Positions 1 to 7,810 of a stretch of 22,182 nt of DNA are shown here, one piece after another. The first letter of the stretch is position 1. Every line of letters starts with the position of its first letter. Source of the DNA: JBEIJQ01 sp040380145 (lineage in GTDB: Bacteria; Bacteroidota; Bacteroidia; Chitinophagales; Saprospiraceae). The notes below the pieces were generated by a model. That model was not told where the DNA came from. It saw only the letters and a program-made list of their open reading frames with translations, and made no database searches. The DNA is taken from contig JBEIJQ010000034.1 of the NCBI GenBank assembly GCA_040380145.1, forward strand, positions 1-22,182. The letters are read 5' to 3'. The position numbers and the translations under genes are program-made.

Positions 1-1
1 C

Positions 2-1786
2 GCACAGGAATTCGTGGCGCTGATGGGACCCTCCGGCTGCGGAAAATCCACCCTGCTGAAATGCCTCAACGGCGACAATCCAGCCTCCAAGGGCGAAGTG
101 TTCATCCACGGGCACAACCTCGCCGAGGATTTTTCCTACCTCAAACGGTACATCGGCTACGTACCGCAAGACGACATCGTGCACCGCGACCTGAGCGTGG
201 ACAAGACCCTCTACTACGCCGCCAAACTCCGCCTCGACGCCGATGTGAGCGAAGAGGACATTTGGAAAAAAATCGAAGAAGTCCTCTCCAAACTCAATAT
301 CAACGATACCAAGATCCGGGGCAACAAGGTCCGCGAACTGTCGGGCGGGCAGCGCAAACGGGTCTCCATCGCCGTCGAACTGCTCAGCGAACCCTCCATC
401 CTGTTCCTCGACGAACCCACCTCGCCACTCGACCCGGAAACCATCGAGGAATTCCTCAACTCCATCCGAAAACTCGTGGACAGCGGGATGACCGTCATCA
501 TGGTGACGCACAAACCCGAAGACCTCAATTATGTGGACAAGGTCATCTTCCTCTCCACCAAAGGATATATGACCTACTATGGCGACAAGGACGCTTTCTT
601 GACGCACTTCAACAAGAAGAACATCATCGAGGTGTATTCTTTGTTGTCGAAAAAAGAAAACGGGATCGAATGGAACAAGCGCTGGCGCTCCAACCACTCG
701 GAGGAGCCGTCGCAGTTCATCAGCCCCGAAAAATTGCCCGACCGCAAGGAAGGATCTATGTTGCGCCAATACTGGTGGCTTTGCCGGCGGTATCTCAACA
801 TCAAGCTCAACGACCAGGGGAATATGGCCCTGCTGTTCGCCCAACCGATCGTGATCGCGGTCCTGATCGGGTTCATTTTCGACAAGCTGCAGCTGGGTGT
901 GCTGTTCATGATGGCCATTTCGGCCGTTTGGTTCGGGGTGAGCAACGCCGCCAAGGAAATCGTGGAGGAACAGGCGATCTACAAGCGCGAACGGATGTTC
1001 AACATGAGCATTTTCACCTACCTGTTCTCCAAGATCACGATTTTGGCCATCATAGCCTTCACCCAGGTACTGCTCTTCGTCGGCATCGCGTACAGCTTTT
1101 ACCATTTTAACGCCGGAACGTATGTCAACGACGGGGTCGAATACCTGATCGAATTCCGGACTTTTTGGCCCAATGTCGGCTTCATGTTCTTCCTGTCGGT
1201 ATCGGCCACGATGATCGGCCTGCAACTGTCGGCCCTGTTCAGCAACACCGAAAAAGTGATGACGGTGGTGCCCATCGCCCTGATCCCGCAGATCATGCTG
1301 GCGGGCGTGGTGGCCAGCATCGACAACCCCATCAAAGAAGGACTCAGTTACCTGACCCTCGGCCGCTGGGGCACGGAAGGGCTCTGCCGCCTGCAGGACG
1401 CACACACCGACAAAGATATTTACGACAAAGTCTATAAATTCGGCACGGACGAGGTCCAAGAAGAAAAAAAGGAACGCGCCAGCGTTTTCATGCAGGCACC
1501 CGCGCGCCACGACACCACGGCTTCCATGGTCATCGAGATGAAAAATCCCTTGACAGGCGAAACGGAAAAAAAGAAAAAGGAAATCGAGCTCAAGAACCAG
1601 CCCAAGGACGAAATCGAGTTCCGCCCGACCGAAGCCCTGCCGGCATTGAAATTCTACGGCGACGACAGCAAGTGCACCTTGCAGTTGTTCAACAGTTTTT
1701 CCCGCAACCTGCTCGTCATCGGATTGTTGGACCTGCTCTTTTTCATCGGTATTTTCGCTTCGCTGAAAAAGAAGGACAGCCTGTAA
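2..1786 (+). CDS. ABC transporter, fused ATPase and ABC-2-type permease (5' partial)
   Basis: This is the 3' part of a half-transporter in which the ATPase precedes the membrane domain. The frame is open to the window edge (AQEFVALMGPSGCGKST), so the true start lies upstream and a GTG at 14 is not a start. Numbering from that GTG, Walker A GPSGCGKST is 5-13, the Q-loop YVPQDD about 49-54, the signature LSGGQ 109-113, Walker B ILFLDEP 129-135 and the H-loop His 166. About 320 residues with hydrophobic segments near 271-290, 293-310, 335-362, 385-410, 415-435 and 566-583 follow, fitting an ABC-2/ABCG-like permease. A charged, Lys/Glu-rich stretch (about 475-545) lies before the last helix. The domain order resembles ABCG/White-type half-transporters, which dimerise to act. 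The substrate cannot be read from sequence. Related Bacteroidota proteins often carry extra N-terminal domains, which would be outside the window. The family is clear; the function is unknown. Confidence 0.9.
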   Translation, partial: AQEFVALMGPSGCGKSTLLKCLNGDNPASKGEVFIHGHNLAEDFSYLKRYIGYVPQDDIVHRDLSVDKTLYYAAKLRLDADVSEEDIWKKIEEVLSKLNINDTKIRGNKVRELSGGQRKRVSIAVELLSEPSILFLDEPTSPLDPETIEEFLNSIRKLVDSGMTVIMVTHKPEDLNYVDKVIFLSTKGYMTYYGDKDAFLTHFNKKNIIEVYSLLSKKENGIEWNKRWRSNHSEEPSQFISPEKLPDRKEGSMLRQYWWLCRRYLNIKLNDQGNMALLFAQPIVIAVLIGFIFDKLQLGVLFMMAISAVWFGVSNAAKEIVEEQAIYKRERMFNMSIFTYLFSKITILAIIAFTQVLLFVGIAYSFYHFNAGTYVNDGVEYLIEFRTFWPNVGFMFFLSVSATMIGLQLSALFSNTEKVMTVVPIALIPQIMLAGVVASIDNPIKEGLSYLTLGRWGTEGLCRLQDAHTDKDIYDKVYKFGTDEVQEEKKERASVFMQAPARHDTTASMVIEMKNPLTGETEKKKKEIELKNQPKDEIEFRPTEALPALKFYGDDSKCTLQLFNSFSRNLLVIGLLDLLFFIGIFASLKKKDSL

Positions 1787-1861
1787 AAGCCGCTCTTTTC
1801 GGGCATATTTTTTTTGGGCGGGGAAAGCCGGTACAGCGGCTTTCTTTCGTCTGTCGGCAGT

Positions 1862-1878
1862 TTTTTTTCCGAAAAAAA
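1862..1878. repeat. T/A palindrome, copy 1
   Basis: A perfect palindrome with 8-base arms (TTTTTTTC / GAAAAAAA) around one central C. It lies in the 268-base gap between the ABC transporter and topA. It is one of several similar elements in the window. The T-run is inside the stem, unlike a standard intrinsic terminator. Confidence 0.7.
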
Positions 1879-1887
1879 GGGCGGACT

Positions 1888-1911
1888 GGGATTTTTTCCG
1901 AAAAAAATCCC
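1888..1911. repeat. T/A palindrome with GC clamp, copy 2
   Basis: The arms GGGATTTTTTC and GAAAAAAATCCC flank a single C and differ only by one extra A. Weaker complementarity (GCGG..AC / GT..CCGC) extends the stem outward. It sits nine bases after copy 1, about 100 bases past the ABC transporter stop, and may act as a bidirectional terminator. No T-run follows the stem. Confidence 0.7.
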
Positions 1912-2008
1912 GTCCCCGCCGCATCCCACGGCACCCGATCGGGTAGGGCCCAAAAGTCCGAAAACCTTGTTTTTTTGGCCTCCGCGCCCTCAAACCCCCA
2001 AAATCGCG

Positions 2009-2023
2009 AAAAAACGGTTTTTT
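2009..2023. repeat. A/T palindrome upstream of topA
   Basis: AAAAAAC and GTTTTTT flank one G, so the arms are in the opposite A-first order from the other elements. It lies 32 bases before the topA start, in the presumed promoter or leader. I see no TAnnTTTG promoter element between it and the gene. Confidence 0.5.
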
Positions 2024-2054
2024 TTGCACTCGAATCATCAAACGAACAGTCCGT

Positions 2055-4628
2055 ATGTCCAAAAACCTCCTCATCGTAGAATCGCCCGCCAAGGCCAAGA
2101 CCATCGAAAAAATCTTGGGCAAGGACTTCACCGTGAAATCCTCGTACGGACACGTGCGCGATCTCGACAGAGAGGGCAAAAACAAAATGGCCATCGACAT
2201 CGCCAACGGTTTCCGGCCGCATTATGTGGTCACGCCCGACAAGGCAAAAGTGGTGCGCGAGCTCAAGGACCTGGCCGCCAAGGCCGAAGAGGTTTGGTTG
2301 GCCACGGACGAAGACCGCGAGGGAGAGGCCATCAGCTGGCACTTGGCCGAGGTGCTCAATCTCGACATAGCGCGCACCAAGCGCATCGTTTTCCGCGAGA
2401 TCACCAAGCCCGCCATCACCAAGGCCGTGCAGACCCCGCGGACCATCGACATCAACCTCGTGAACGCCCAGCAGGCCCGCCGCGTGCTCGACCGCTTGGT
2501 GGGTTTCGAACTGTCGGAACTCCTGTGGAAAAAGGTCAAAGGCCAACTTTCCGCCGGGCGAGTGCAGTCGGTGGCGGTCAAACTGGTGGTGGAACGCGAG
2601 CGCGATATCCAAAACTTCAAGGCCGAGGCATACTTCAAGATCACGGCCGTTTTCGAAGTGAAGAACGGACAGGGCAAAACCGTTTCTTTCCGTGCGGCCG
2701 GCCCCGAGCGCTTCGACAAAGAGGGCGACGCCGAGGATTTCCTCCGCCGTTGCAACGGCGCGACCTTTTCAGTGGACGATATCCGAGTGTCGCCGACCAA
2801 GCGCAAGCCCGCAGCACCCTTCACCACCTCGACCCTGCAACAGGAGGCCGGCCGCAAGCTCGGCTTCTCGGTCAACCGGACCATGGGCGTGGCCCAGCGC
2901 CTCTACGAAGCCGGCCACATCAGCTATATGCGGACCGACTCGACCAACCTGTCGGAAACCGCCCTCACAGCCATCGCCGCGGCCATCGAGCAGAACTACG
3001 GCCAGCGATATGTGCAGACCCGCCGGTTCAAGACCAACAAGGCCGGTGCCCAAGAGGCCCACGAAGCCATCCGACCCACCTACATCGAAAACCTCACCGC
3101 CGGTACCGACCGCGACGAACAGCGCCTCTACGAACTGATCTGGAAACGCACCATCGCCAGCCAAATGGCCGATGCCGAACTGGAAAAGACCGTGGTGGAC
3201 ATCGCCATTTCCACCGTCCGCGACGCCAAACTGGTGGCCGAGGGCGAAGTGCTGCGCTTCGACGGCTTCCTGAAAGTCTATCTGGAATCCACCGACGACG
3301 ACGAGGACGAAGAACAGGCCGTGCTGCCCCCCATGACCAAAGGCCAAGTGCTCGACCTGCGCGAAATGAGCGCCACGGAGCGGTTCACCCGCCCCCCGGC
3401 CCGCTTCTCGGAGCCCAGTTTGGTGAAAAAACTCGAAGAACTGGGCATCGGCCGCCCTTCGACCTACGCCCCCACCATCACCAAGATCATGGAGGAAACC
3501 CGGGGCTATGTGCGCAAGGAAAACCGCGACGGAACCGTCCGACCTTACCGCGTGCTCACCCTGAAAAGCGGAGAAATCGCCAAACGCAGCGACAAAGAGA
3601 CCGTGGGCCAAGAGAAAAACAAACTCTTCGCCACCGATATGGGCTTCCTCGTGGTGGACTTCTTGGACGAGCATTTCAAGAAAATCATGGACTACGGCTT
3701 CACCGCCGGCGTAGAGGACGAACTCGACCGCATCGCCGAGGGCAAAGTCCAGTGGGCCAAGTTCTTGGACACCTTCTACGGTCCCTTCCACCAGGATGTG
3801 GAAAAAACGCTCCGCGAGTCGGAGCGCGTCAGCGGGGAGCGCATCCTCGGCAAAGACCCCAAATCCGGCCGCACCGTGCTGGTGCGCATGAGCCGCCTCG
3901 GCAAACCCGTCGCCCAGATCGGCAAACCCGACGAACTCGCCGAAAAAGAAACTCCCCGATACGGCAACCTGAAACCCGGGCAAAACATCGAGACCATTTC
4001 GCTCGAAGAAGCCCTGAGCTGCTTCGATCTGCCCAAAACCCTCGGCGAGCACGACGGCCAGGAAATCGTGGTCGGCGCCGGCAAGTTCGGCCCCTATGTC
4101 AAGTTCGGCTCCTCCTTCATCTCCCTGCCCAAGGGCGAAGACCCGCACGAAGTGACCCTGGAACGCGCACTCGCCATCGTCGAGGACAAGCGCCGGGCCG
4201 ACGCACCCATCGGCCATTTCGAGGGCAAGCCCATCACCAAAGGCTCCGGCCGGTTCGGACCTTTCGTGAAGTGGGACGATCTGTATGTCAACATCCCCAA
4301 AGGCTCCGGTTTCACGATCCAAACGATCACCGAAGAAGGCGCCATCGAACTCATCCGATCCAAGCGCGAAAAGGAAAGCAACAAGTTCCTCCTACGCTGG
4401 GAAGAGGAAAACATCTCGGTGGAAATCGGCCGCTGGGGCCCCTTCATCCGGGTGGGCAAACAAATGTTCCGCCTCCCGCCGGGCTTCGACGGCAAACGCA
4501 TGACCGCCGAAGAGGCCGCCAACATCAGTCTCGCCGAAGTGAAAAGAGCCATCGCCGAACAGGGCGGGGCCACTACCACTACCGGCAAAACCGGCACGAC
4601 CAACGGAAAGGGCGGAAAGAAGAAGTGA
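2055..4628 (+). CDS. topA: DNA topoisomerase I (type IA)
   Basis: This enzyme relaxes negatively supercoiled DNA through a 5'-phosphotyrosine intermediate. The 857-residue protein starts MSKNLLIVESPAKAKTIEK, the usual TOPRIM opening, with the metal-binding acidic motif DEDREGE at 85-91. The active-site region SYMRTDST puts the nucleophile at Tyr 291. SAGRVQSVAV (166-175) and the GIGRPSTYAPTI motif are also present. The C-terminal third has no Cys-x-x-Cys zinc ribbons as in E. coli TopA. Instead it has repeated GKFGPYVKFG, GRFGPFVKW and GRWGPFIRVG units, the topoisomerase C-terminal repeats seen in many non-proteobacterial enzymes. The protein ends in a Gly/Thr/Lys-rich tail. The ATG at 2055 gives the conserved N-terminus exactly. 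The gene stands alone, convergent with the downstream hydrolase. Confidence 0.97.
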   Translation: MSKNLLIVESPAKAKTIEKILGKDFTVKSSYGHVRDLDREGKNKMAIDIANGFRPHYVVTPDKAKVVRELKDLAAKAEEVWLATDEDREGEAISWHLAEVLNLDIARTKRIVFREITKPAITKAVQTPRTIDINLVNAQQARRVLDRLVGFELSELLWKKVKGQLSAGRVQSVAVKLVVERERDIQNFKAEAYFKITAVFEVKNGQGKTVSFRAAGPERFDKEGDAEDFLRRCNGATFSVDDIRVSPTKRKPAAPFTTSTLQQEAGRKLGFSVNRTMGVAQRLYEAGHISYMRTDSTNLSETALTAIAAAIEQNYGQRYVQTRRFKTNKAGAQEAHEAIRPTYIENLTAGTDRDEQRLYELIWKRTIASQMADAELEKTVVDIAISTVRDAKLVAEGEVLRFDGFLKVYLESTDDDEDEEQAVLPPMTKGQVLDLREMSATERFTRPPARFSEPSLVKKLEELGIGRPSTYAPTITKIMEETRGYVRKENRDGTVRPYRVLTLKSGEIAKRSDKETVGQEKNKLFATDMGFLVVDFLDEHFKKIMDYGFTAGVEDELDRIAEGKVQWAKFLDTFYGPFHQDVEKTLRESERVSGERILGKDPKSGRTVLVRMSRLGKPVAQIGKPDELAEKETPRYGNLKPGQNIETISLEEALSCFDLPKTLGEHDGQEIVVGAGKFGPYVKFGSSFISLPKGEDPHEVTLERALAIVEDKRRADAPIGHFEGKPITKGSGRFGPFVKWDDLYVNIPKGSGFTIQTITEEGAIELIRSKREKESNKFLLRWEEENISVEIGRWGPFIRVGKQMFRLPPGFDGKRMTAEEAANISLAEVKRAIAEQGGATTTTGKTGTTNGKGGKKK

Positions 4629-4691
4629 GCGCGACCGATGCTCAGAGGTTCATAGAGGCCCTCGGAAATTTATTTGCCGGAAAAAGGAAAT

Positions 4692-5315
4692 CTATCCGTT
4701 CGCAACGCTGCTGCGCAGCACCGACAGCCCGCCCAGAAAAGCCTCCAGGGCATCCCCGGCGGCCAGTTGGCCCACGCCGGCGGGCGTGCCCGTGAACACC
4801 ATGTCGCCCGGCTCCAAGGTGAAAAATCCGGAGGCGTAGGCCAGCAGATCGTTGCAGGCGTGGATCATTTGCCGCGTGTCGCCCAACTGCACGGGAACGC
4901 CGTTTTTGCGCAGTTCGAAGCGGAAATGCCCCTCGGCATCGGCCACCTCGCGACGGTCGTGGAATTGCCCCAGCACGGCGGAGCCGTCGAAACCCTTGGC
5001 GATTTCCCAGGGGTGGCCCTTGGATTTGAGCCGGTCTTGGAGGTCGCGGGCCGTGAGGTCGAGGCCCACGGTGACCCGTTGCCAAGCGCGGTCGGCCTCT
5101 TCGGCCGTGGCGTTGCACAGCGGTCGTTCGATGAACAGCACCAGTTCGGCCTCGTAGTGCACATTTTGCGAGAAGGCGGGCAGCGCGAAGGTGCCGGCCG
5201 TGCCGGTGTGCAGCGCCGTGGAGGGCTTTAGGAACAGCATCGGCGCCTCGGGGATCTCGTTGCCGAGCTCTCGGGCGTGATCGGCGTAATTGCGGCCTAC
5301 GCAAACGAATTTCAT
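4692..5315 (-). CDS. Fumarylacetoacetate hydrolase (FAH) family protein
   Basis: A 207-residue single-domain FAH-fold protein. The family hydrolyses, decarboxylates or hydrates 2-oxo acids with a divalent metal. It opens MKFVCVGRNYADHARELGN, close to the YcgM-type pattern (GRNYxxHAxE). The metal ligands appear as Glu 55 and Glu 57 in HYEAELV and Asp 86 in VGLDLTARDLQ. KGHPWEIAKGFDG (99-111) and FTGTPAGVG (174-182) are also family signatures. The size matches short stand-alone members (about 200-220 residues), so the gene looks complete. Candidate activities are acylpyruvase or oxaloacetate decarboxylase; the sequence cannot choose between them. The gene faces the outer-membrane-like gene at 5413 across a shared palindromic promoter region and converges on topA with a 63-base gap. 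Confidence 0.92.
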   Translation of the reverse strand: MKFVCVGRNYADHARELGNEIPEAPMLFLKPSTALHTGTAGTFALPAFSQNVHYEAELVLFIERPLCNATAEEADRAWQRVTVGLDLTARDLQDRLKSKGHPWEIAKGFDGSAVLGQFHDRREVADAEGHFRFELRKNGVPVQLGDTRQMIHACNDLLAYASGFFTLEPGDMVFTGTPAGVGQLAAGDALEAFLGGLSVLRSSVANG

Positions 5316-5353
5316 GGGACAAAAGGGGTTTGGTTCGGGAAAAGGCTCTCGGG

Positions 5354-5361
5354 CAAAATTA
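5354..5361 (-). promoter_or_regulatory. Promoter -7 element for the FAH-family gene
   Basis: On the minus strand this reads TAATTTTG, a full match to the Bacteroidota -7 consensus TAnnTTTG, 38 bases upstream of the ATG. It forms the outer part of the left arm of a perfect inverted repeat. A TTTG lies 13 bases further upstream, short for the usual -33 spacing. Confidence 0.6.
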
Positions 5362-5382
5362 GGCTTTGTATGGGCAAAAGCC

Positions 5383-5390
5383 TAATTTTG
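5383..5390 (+). promoter_or_regulatory. Promoter -7 element for the outer-membrane-like gene
   Basis: TAATTTTG fully matches TAnnTTTG, 22 bases before the ATG at 5413. A TTTG at 5365-5368 lies 14 bases upstream, closer than is typical. The predicted leader would be only about 15 bases long. Confidence 0.6.
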
Positions 5391-5412
5391 TTGCTCCACC
5401 AATGCCGTTCCC

Positions 5413-6255
5413 ATGCCCCCGTTGACCATCCGCGCCGCCCGACCGCTCCTTTTCGGTTTTCTGTTGTTTTGGGCCACGGGACTGTCGGCCCAGGAGAAGC
5501 CGAAAAAGTGGAAACTCGCCGATCTTTCGATTTGGGCGGGCACGAGTTTCGGCGAGGCACCTACCAAATTGGGCGACTACTACGATTTTCTGCGCGACAC
5601 CTCCCTGTTGGTGGCCCCCGCGCTGAACGATTTCCGGGCCGGCTGTTCGCCCTATTGCTATCTGTTCGATGCCCCGGCGATTTATGTCGGCTTCGTAGTG
5701 GGCCGCCATCCGTTGTTGCCCGACGGAAAAGGCTACAGCGACCGCAGCGAGTGGCGTATCGGCGGCGGCGTACAGTTCCGCTCACAGGTACTGGGGTTCC
5801 AGCACGAAACACCGGGAACGGGCGACACCTTGGCCTTTGCCTCGGTCAGTTACCGCTTGGTGCAGTTCGAGCCGTCTTTCGAGAGCAGCTGGTTGTTTTT
5901 GACCGACCCCCGTCGAAAAATCGTGGCCTACGGCGGCGGCGGTTTTCGGCTCGGCGTGCCGGTGGTCACGCGCGTGGACGAGGTGATCCAGAACGGAACG
6001 GCGCTCGTCACGGAAAGGCAGCCCTACCGCTACATTTACGCCGTGGACGAAACCTATCAGGGCATCCGCACCGCGCAACCCGTTTACCTCCGGCTGTACC
6101 TGCCCGCGGGAGTGCGATTCCGATTGGGCAAAAACCTGCAGCTGTGCCTCGAGGTCAACGCGGGATTCAGTTACCGCCATCTTTTCCCCGGAGGGGGCCG
6201 CCCTTCCTATTTTTTGGCCGGAATGCTCGGCATCCGTTCCCGCTTCGGGCGTTGA
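5413..6255 (+). CDS. Hypothetical secreted, probable outer-membrane beta-barrel protein
   Basis: I do not recognise a named family. The 280-residue protein begins with a Sec signal peptide (Arg at 7 and 10, hydrophobic 12-24, likely cleavage after LSA at 26, leaving Gln at the new N-terminus). The rest has many alternating aromatic/polar segments (IYVGFVVGRH, WRIGGGVQFRSQ, VYLRLYLPAGVRF, YFLAGMLGIRSRF) that look like transmembrane beta-strands. It ends in FGR, with an aromatic near the C-terminus. One close cysteine pair, GCSPYC near 79-84, could form a disulfide. The general look is that of small Bacteroidota PorT/OmpW-like barrel proteins. The ATG was chosen because it gives a clean signal peptide and sits 22 bases after a consensus promoter element. 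No operon partner. Confidence 0.75.
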   Translation: MPPLTIRAARPLLFGFLLFWATGLSAQEKPKKWKLADLSIWAGTSFGEAPTKLGDYYDFLRDTSLLVAPALNDFRAGCSPYCYLFDAPAIYVGFVVGRHPLLPDGKGYSDRSEWRIGGGVQFRSQVLGFQHETPGTGDTLAFASVSYRLVQFEPSFESSWLFLTDPRRKIVAYGGGGFRLGVPVVTRVDEVIQNGTALVTERQPYRYIYAVDETYQGIRTAQPVYLRLYLPAGVRFRLGKNLQLCLEVNAGFSYRHLFPGGGRPSYFLAGMLGIRSRFGR

Positions 6256-6286
6256 GCGGAGCGGAACCGGCCCTTCGGTCCGTCGA

Positions 6287-6302
6287 TTTTTTTCCCAAAA
6301 AA
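6287..6302. repeat. T/A palindrome, copy 3 (possible terminator)
   Basis: TTTTTTT and AAAAAA flank CCC, 31 bases after the stop of the outer-membrane-like gene. The position suits a transcription terminator between that gene and the nucleotidyltransferase, but no T-run follows on the plus strand. Confidence 0.5.
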
Positions 6303-6347
6303 CAAAAAAGGACATTCACCAAAGCGAAATTCCGCAAAACACCGCGT

Positions 6348-6355
6348 TATATTTG
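6348..6355 (+). promoter_or_regulatory. Promoter -7 element for the nucleotidyltransferase
   Basis: TATATTTG fully matches TAnnTTTG, 49 bases upstream of the ATG at 6405. Transcription would start near 6361-6363, just before the hairpin at 6370-6386. I see no clear TTTG about 20 bases upstream. Confidence 0.6.
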
Positions 6356-6369
6356 CCCTGAACCGCCCT

Positions 6370-6386
6370 GGGGGGATTGTCCCCCC
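6370..6386 (+). promoter_or_regulatory. GC hairpin in the nucleotidyltransferase leader
   Basis: GGGGGG and CCCCCC flank the 5-base loop ATTGT between the putative promoter and the start codon. Six consecutive G-C pairs make a stable stem in the 5' leader. It ends 18 bases before the ATG. A role in mRNA stability or translation is inference. Confidence 0.5.
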
Positions 6387-6404
6387 GCTGCAATTCCGTT
6401 TTCC

Positions 6405-7397
6405 ATGAAAGCACTTATCCCGGTGGCCGGTGCCGGCACCAGACTCAGACCGCACACTTTCACCCAGCCCAAACCGCTGATCCCGGTGGCCGGCAAGCCG
6501 ATCATCGCGTTCATCCTCGACCAGTTGCTGGCGGTGGGAATCAACGAATTCGTGTTCGTAATCGGTTATCTGGGCGAAAAAATCGAAGAGTATGTGGAGC
6601 AGAACTATCCGCATGTCAAGGCCACCTTCGTGCACCAGCACGAACGGATGGGGCTCGGCCACGCGGTGTTGTTGTCGGAAGAGGCGATCAAAGGTTCCGA
6701 CGAAGTGTTCATCGTCTTGGGCGACACGATTTTCGACACCGATCTGAAGGCGATGCTCGAAATGCCGGAGTCCTGCATCGGGCTGAAAAAAGTGGACGAC
6801 CCCCGCAAATTCGGCGTGGCCGAGCTCGACGAGGCCGGTTTCGTGCGTTCGCTGGTCGAAAAACCCAAGATCCCCAAATCCAACCTCGCCATCGTGGGCC
6901 TCTACAAGATCAAAGAGGTGGGAGCCCTTATGGAGGCGATCAAATACAACATCCGGCACAACATCCGCACCGTGGACGAGTTCCAGCTCACCGATGCCCT
7001 GATGCGGATGGTCGAACAGGGCGTGCGCATCAAATCGTTCCCGGTCAACAACTGGTTCGACTGCGGCCGAAAAGAAATCCTCTTGGAAACCAACGCGATG
7101 CTGCTCAAGCGCTCCGCCACCGGGGAACCGTTGCCGACGACGGGCAACACGATCTTCATCCCACCGGTTTTTTTGGGGAAAAACTGCGATATCCGCAACG
7201 CCATCATCGGCCCCAATGTGACAGTGGGCGACAACGCCACCATCGTTTCCTCGATCGTGAAAAACTCCATCATCGGCAGCTACTCCTCGCTCGAGGAAGT
7301 GGTGCTGCACAAATCCGTCATCGGCAGCGACGCCGTGGTGAAAGGCCTCAGCCAATCGCTCAACATCGGCGACAACACGGAAATCGATTTTGGATGA
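6405..7397 (+). CDS. Sugar-1-phosphate nucleotidyltransferase with left-handed beta-helix tail
   Basis: Transfers a nucleotidyl group from an NTP to a sugar-1-phosphate to make an NDP-sugar for surface polysaccharides. The 330-residue protein starts MKALIPVAGAGTRLRPHT, the glycine-rich nucleotide-binding signature (GxGTRLRP, 9-16), followed by PKPLIPVAGKP (22-32). The metal-binding Asp is in LGDTIF (105-110) and the sugar-binding EKP at 152-154. Residues about 250-330 carry hexapeptide-like units (IIGPNVTVGDNATI, IVKNSIIGSYS, VIGSDAVV), i.e. a left-handed beta-helix domain. This resembles long RmlA-like or archaeal-type bifunctional enzymes. Nothing separates glucose-1-P thymidylyl- from uridylyl- or guanylyltransferase activity. 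The ATG at 6405 gives the conserved N-terminus; upstream in-frame sequence is not conserved in character. Confidence 0.92.
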   Translation: MKALIPVAGAGTRLRPHTFTQPKPLIPVAGKPIIAFILDQLLAVGINEFVFVIGYLGEKIEEYVEQNYPHVKATFVHQHERMGLGHAVLLSEEAIKGSDEVFIVLGDTIFDTDLKAMLEMPESCIGLKKVDDPRKFGVAELDEAGFVRSLVEKPKIPKSNLAIVGLYKIKEVGALMEAIKYNIRHNIRTVDEFQLTDALMRMVEQGVRIKSFPVNNWFDCGRKEILLETNAMLLKRSATGEPLPTTGNTIFIPPVFLGKNCDIRNAIIGPNVTVGDNATIVSSIVKNSIIGSYSSLEEVVLHKSVIGSDAVVKGLSQSLNIGDNTEIDFG

Positions 7398-7453
7398 ACC
7401 TGTGGACCACCAATGTTCGTCCCTAGCATATTGGGCGGTTTCGCCGCTTGCAT

Positions 7454-7461
7454 TATTTTTG
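7454..7461 (+). promoter_or_regulatory. Promoter for the two-gene unit 7475-8746
   Basis: TATTTTTG matches TAnnTTTG, with TTG at 7431-7433 exactly 20 bases upstream, the spacing expected of a Bacteroidota -33/-7 promoter. The ATG follows 13 bases after the element, so the leader would be only a few bases long. Confidence 0.65.
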
Positions 7462-7474
7462 TAAAAACAACCAC

Positions 7475-7792
7475 ATGCGCATAGATCGGCTCCGGCTGAA
7501 AAATTTCCCTCCCTCGGCCGGCCGTGATTTCCGTTATCTGCTGCGCCGGGAGGCTTATGCATTGGCCCTGCGTTCGCTCGACAATTGGAAGCAACGGCCG
7601 GAACCCGAAATGGCCGCCCAGATCGGCATAACGGCCCTGGGTGGATTTTACAGTATCTGGACACAGGTTTTTGCCGATGAACCGGAAGTGCTCGGGGCCA
7701 TAAACCGCGAATATGCCCGCCACGGCACCTCACTTCCCCAAATAGAAGCCGACACGGGCCTGCCCATAAAAAGGAAGGGCGGCATTTTCTGA
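7475..7792 (+). CDS. Hypothetical protein, 105 residues
   Basis: I do not recognise this family. It is a small basic protein (MRIDRLRLKNFPPSAGRDFRYLL...) with no signal peptide or membrane helix. The middle (AAQIGITALGGFYSIWTQVFADEPEVLGAINREYARHG) reads as amphipathic helices, and the C-terminus is PIKRKGGIF. The ATG at 7475 is preferred over a TTG at 7448 because the promoter element lies between them. It is 18 bases upstream of the coiled-coil gene in the same orientation, so the two are probably one transcript and may work together. A coding call is supported by the promoter, the length of the frame and the tight spacing. Confidence 0.7.
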   Translation: MRIDRLRLKNFPPSAGRDFRYLLRREAYALALRSLDNWKQRPEPEMAAQIGITALGGFYSIWTQVFADEPEVLGAINREYARHGTSLPQIEADTGLPIKRKGGIF

Positions 7793-7810
7793 TCGAGCCA
7801 TTTTTCCACT

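Larger units (their letters stand above)
5354..5390. repeat. Perfect 14-bp inverted repeat carrying divergent promoters
   Basis: The arms at 5354-5367 and 5377-5390 (CAAAATTAGGCTTT and its exact reverse complement) flank a 9-base spacer. Each arm contains a TAATTTTG element pointing outward, one for each of the divergent genes at 5315 (minus) and 5413 (plus). The symmetry could be an operator for a dimeric regulator or overlapping mirrored promoters. Confidence 0.75.

Noticed and set aside
1654..1953. Short minus-strand frames containing FFSEKK-type peptides in intergenic gaps
   Set aside because: These peptides are translations of the T/A palindromes and recur wherever a palindrome occurs; they are not genes.
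1743..4322. Long open frames on the opposite strand and in other frames over topA (for example 2769-4322 minus)
   Set aside because: They arise from the high GC codon usage of topA. The translations are low-complexity and lack known motifs, while topA motifs are intact in its own frame.
6207..7733. A 508-codon minus-strand frame over the nucleotidyltransferase
   Set aside because: It is antisense to a protein with clear motifs and has no recognisable domain of its own.
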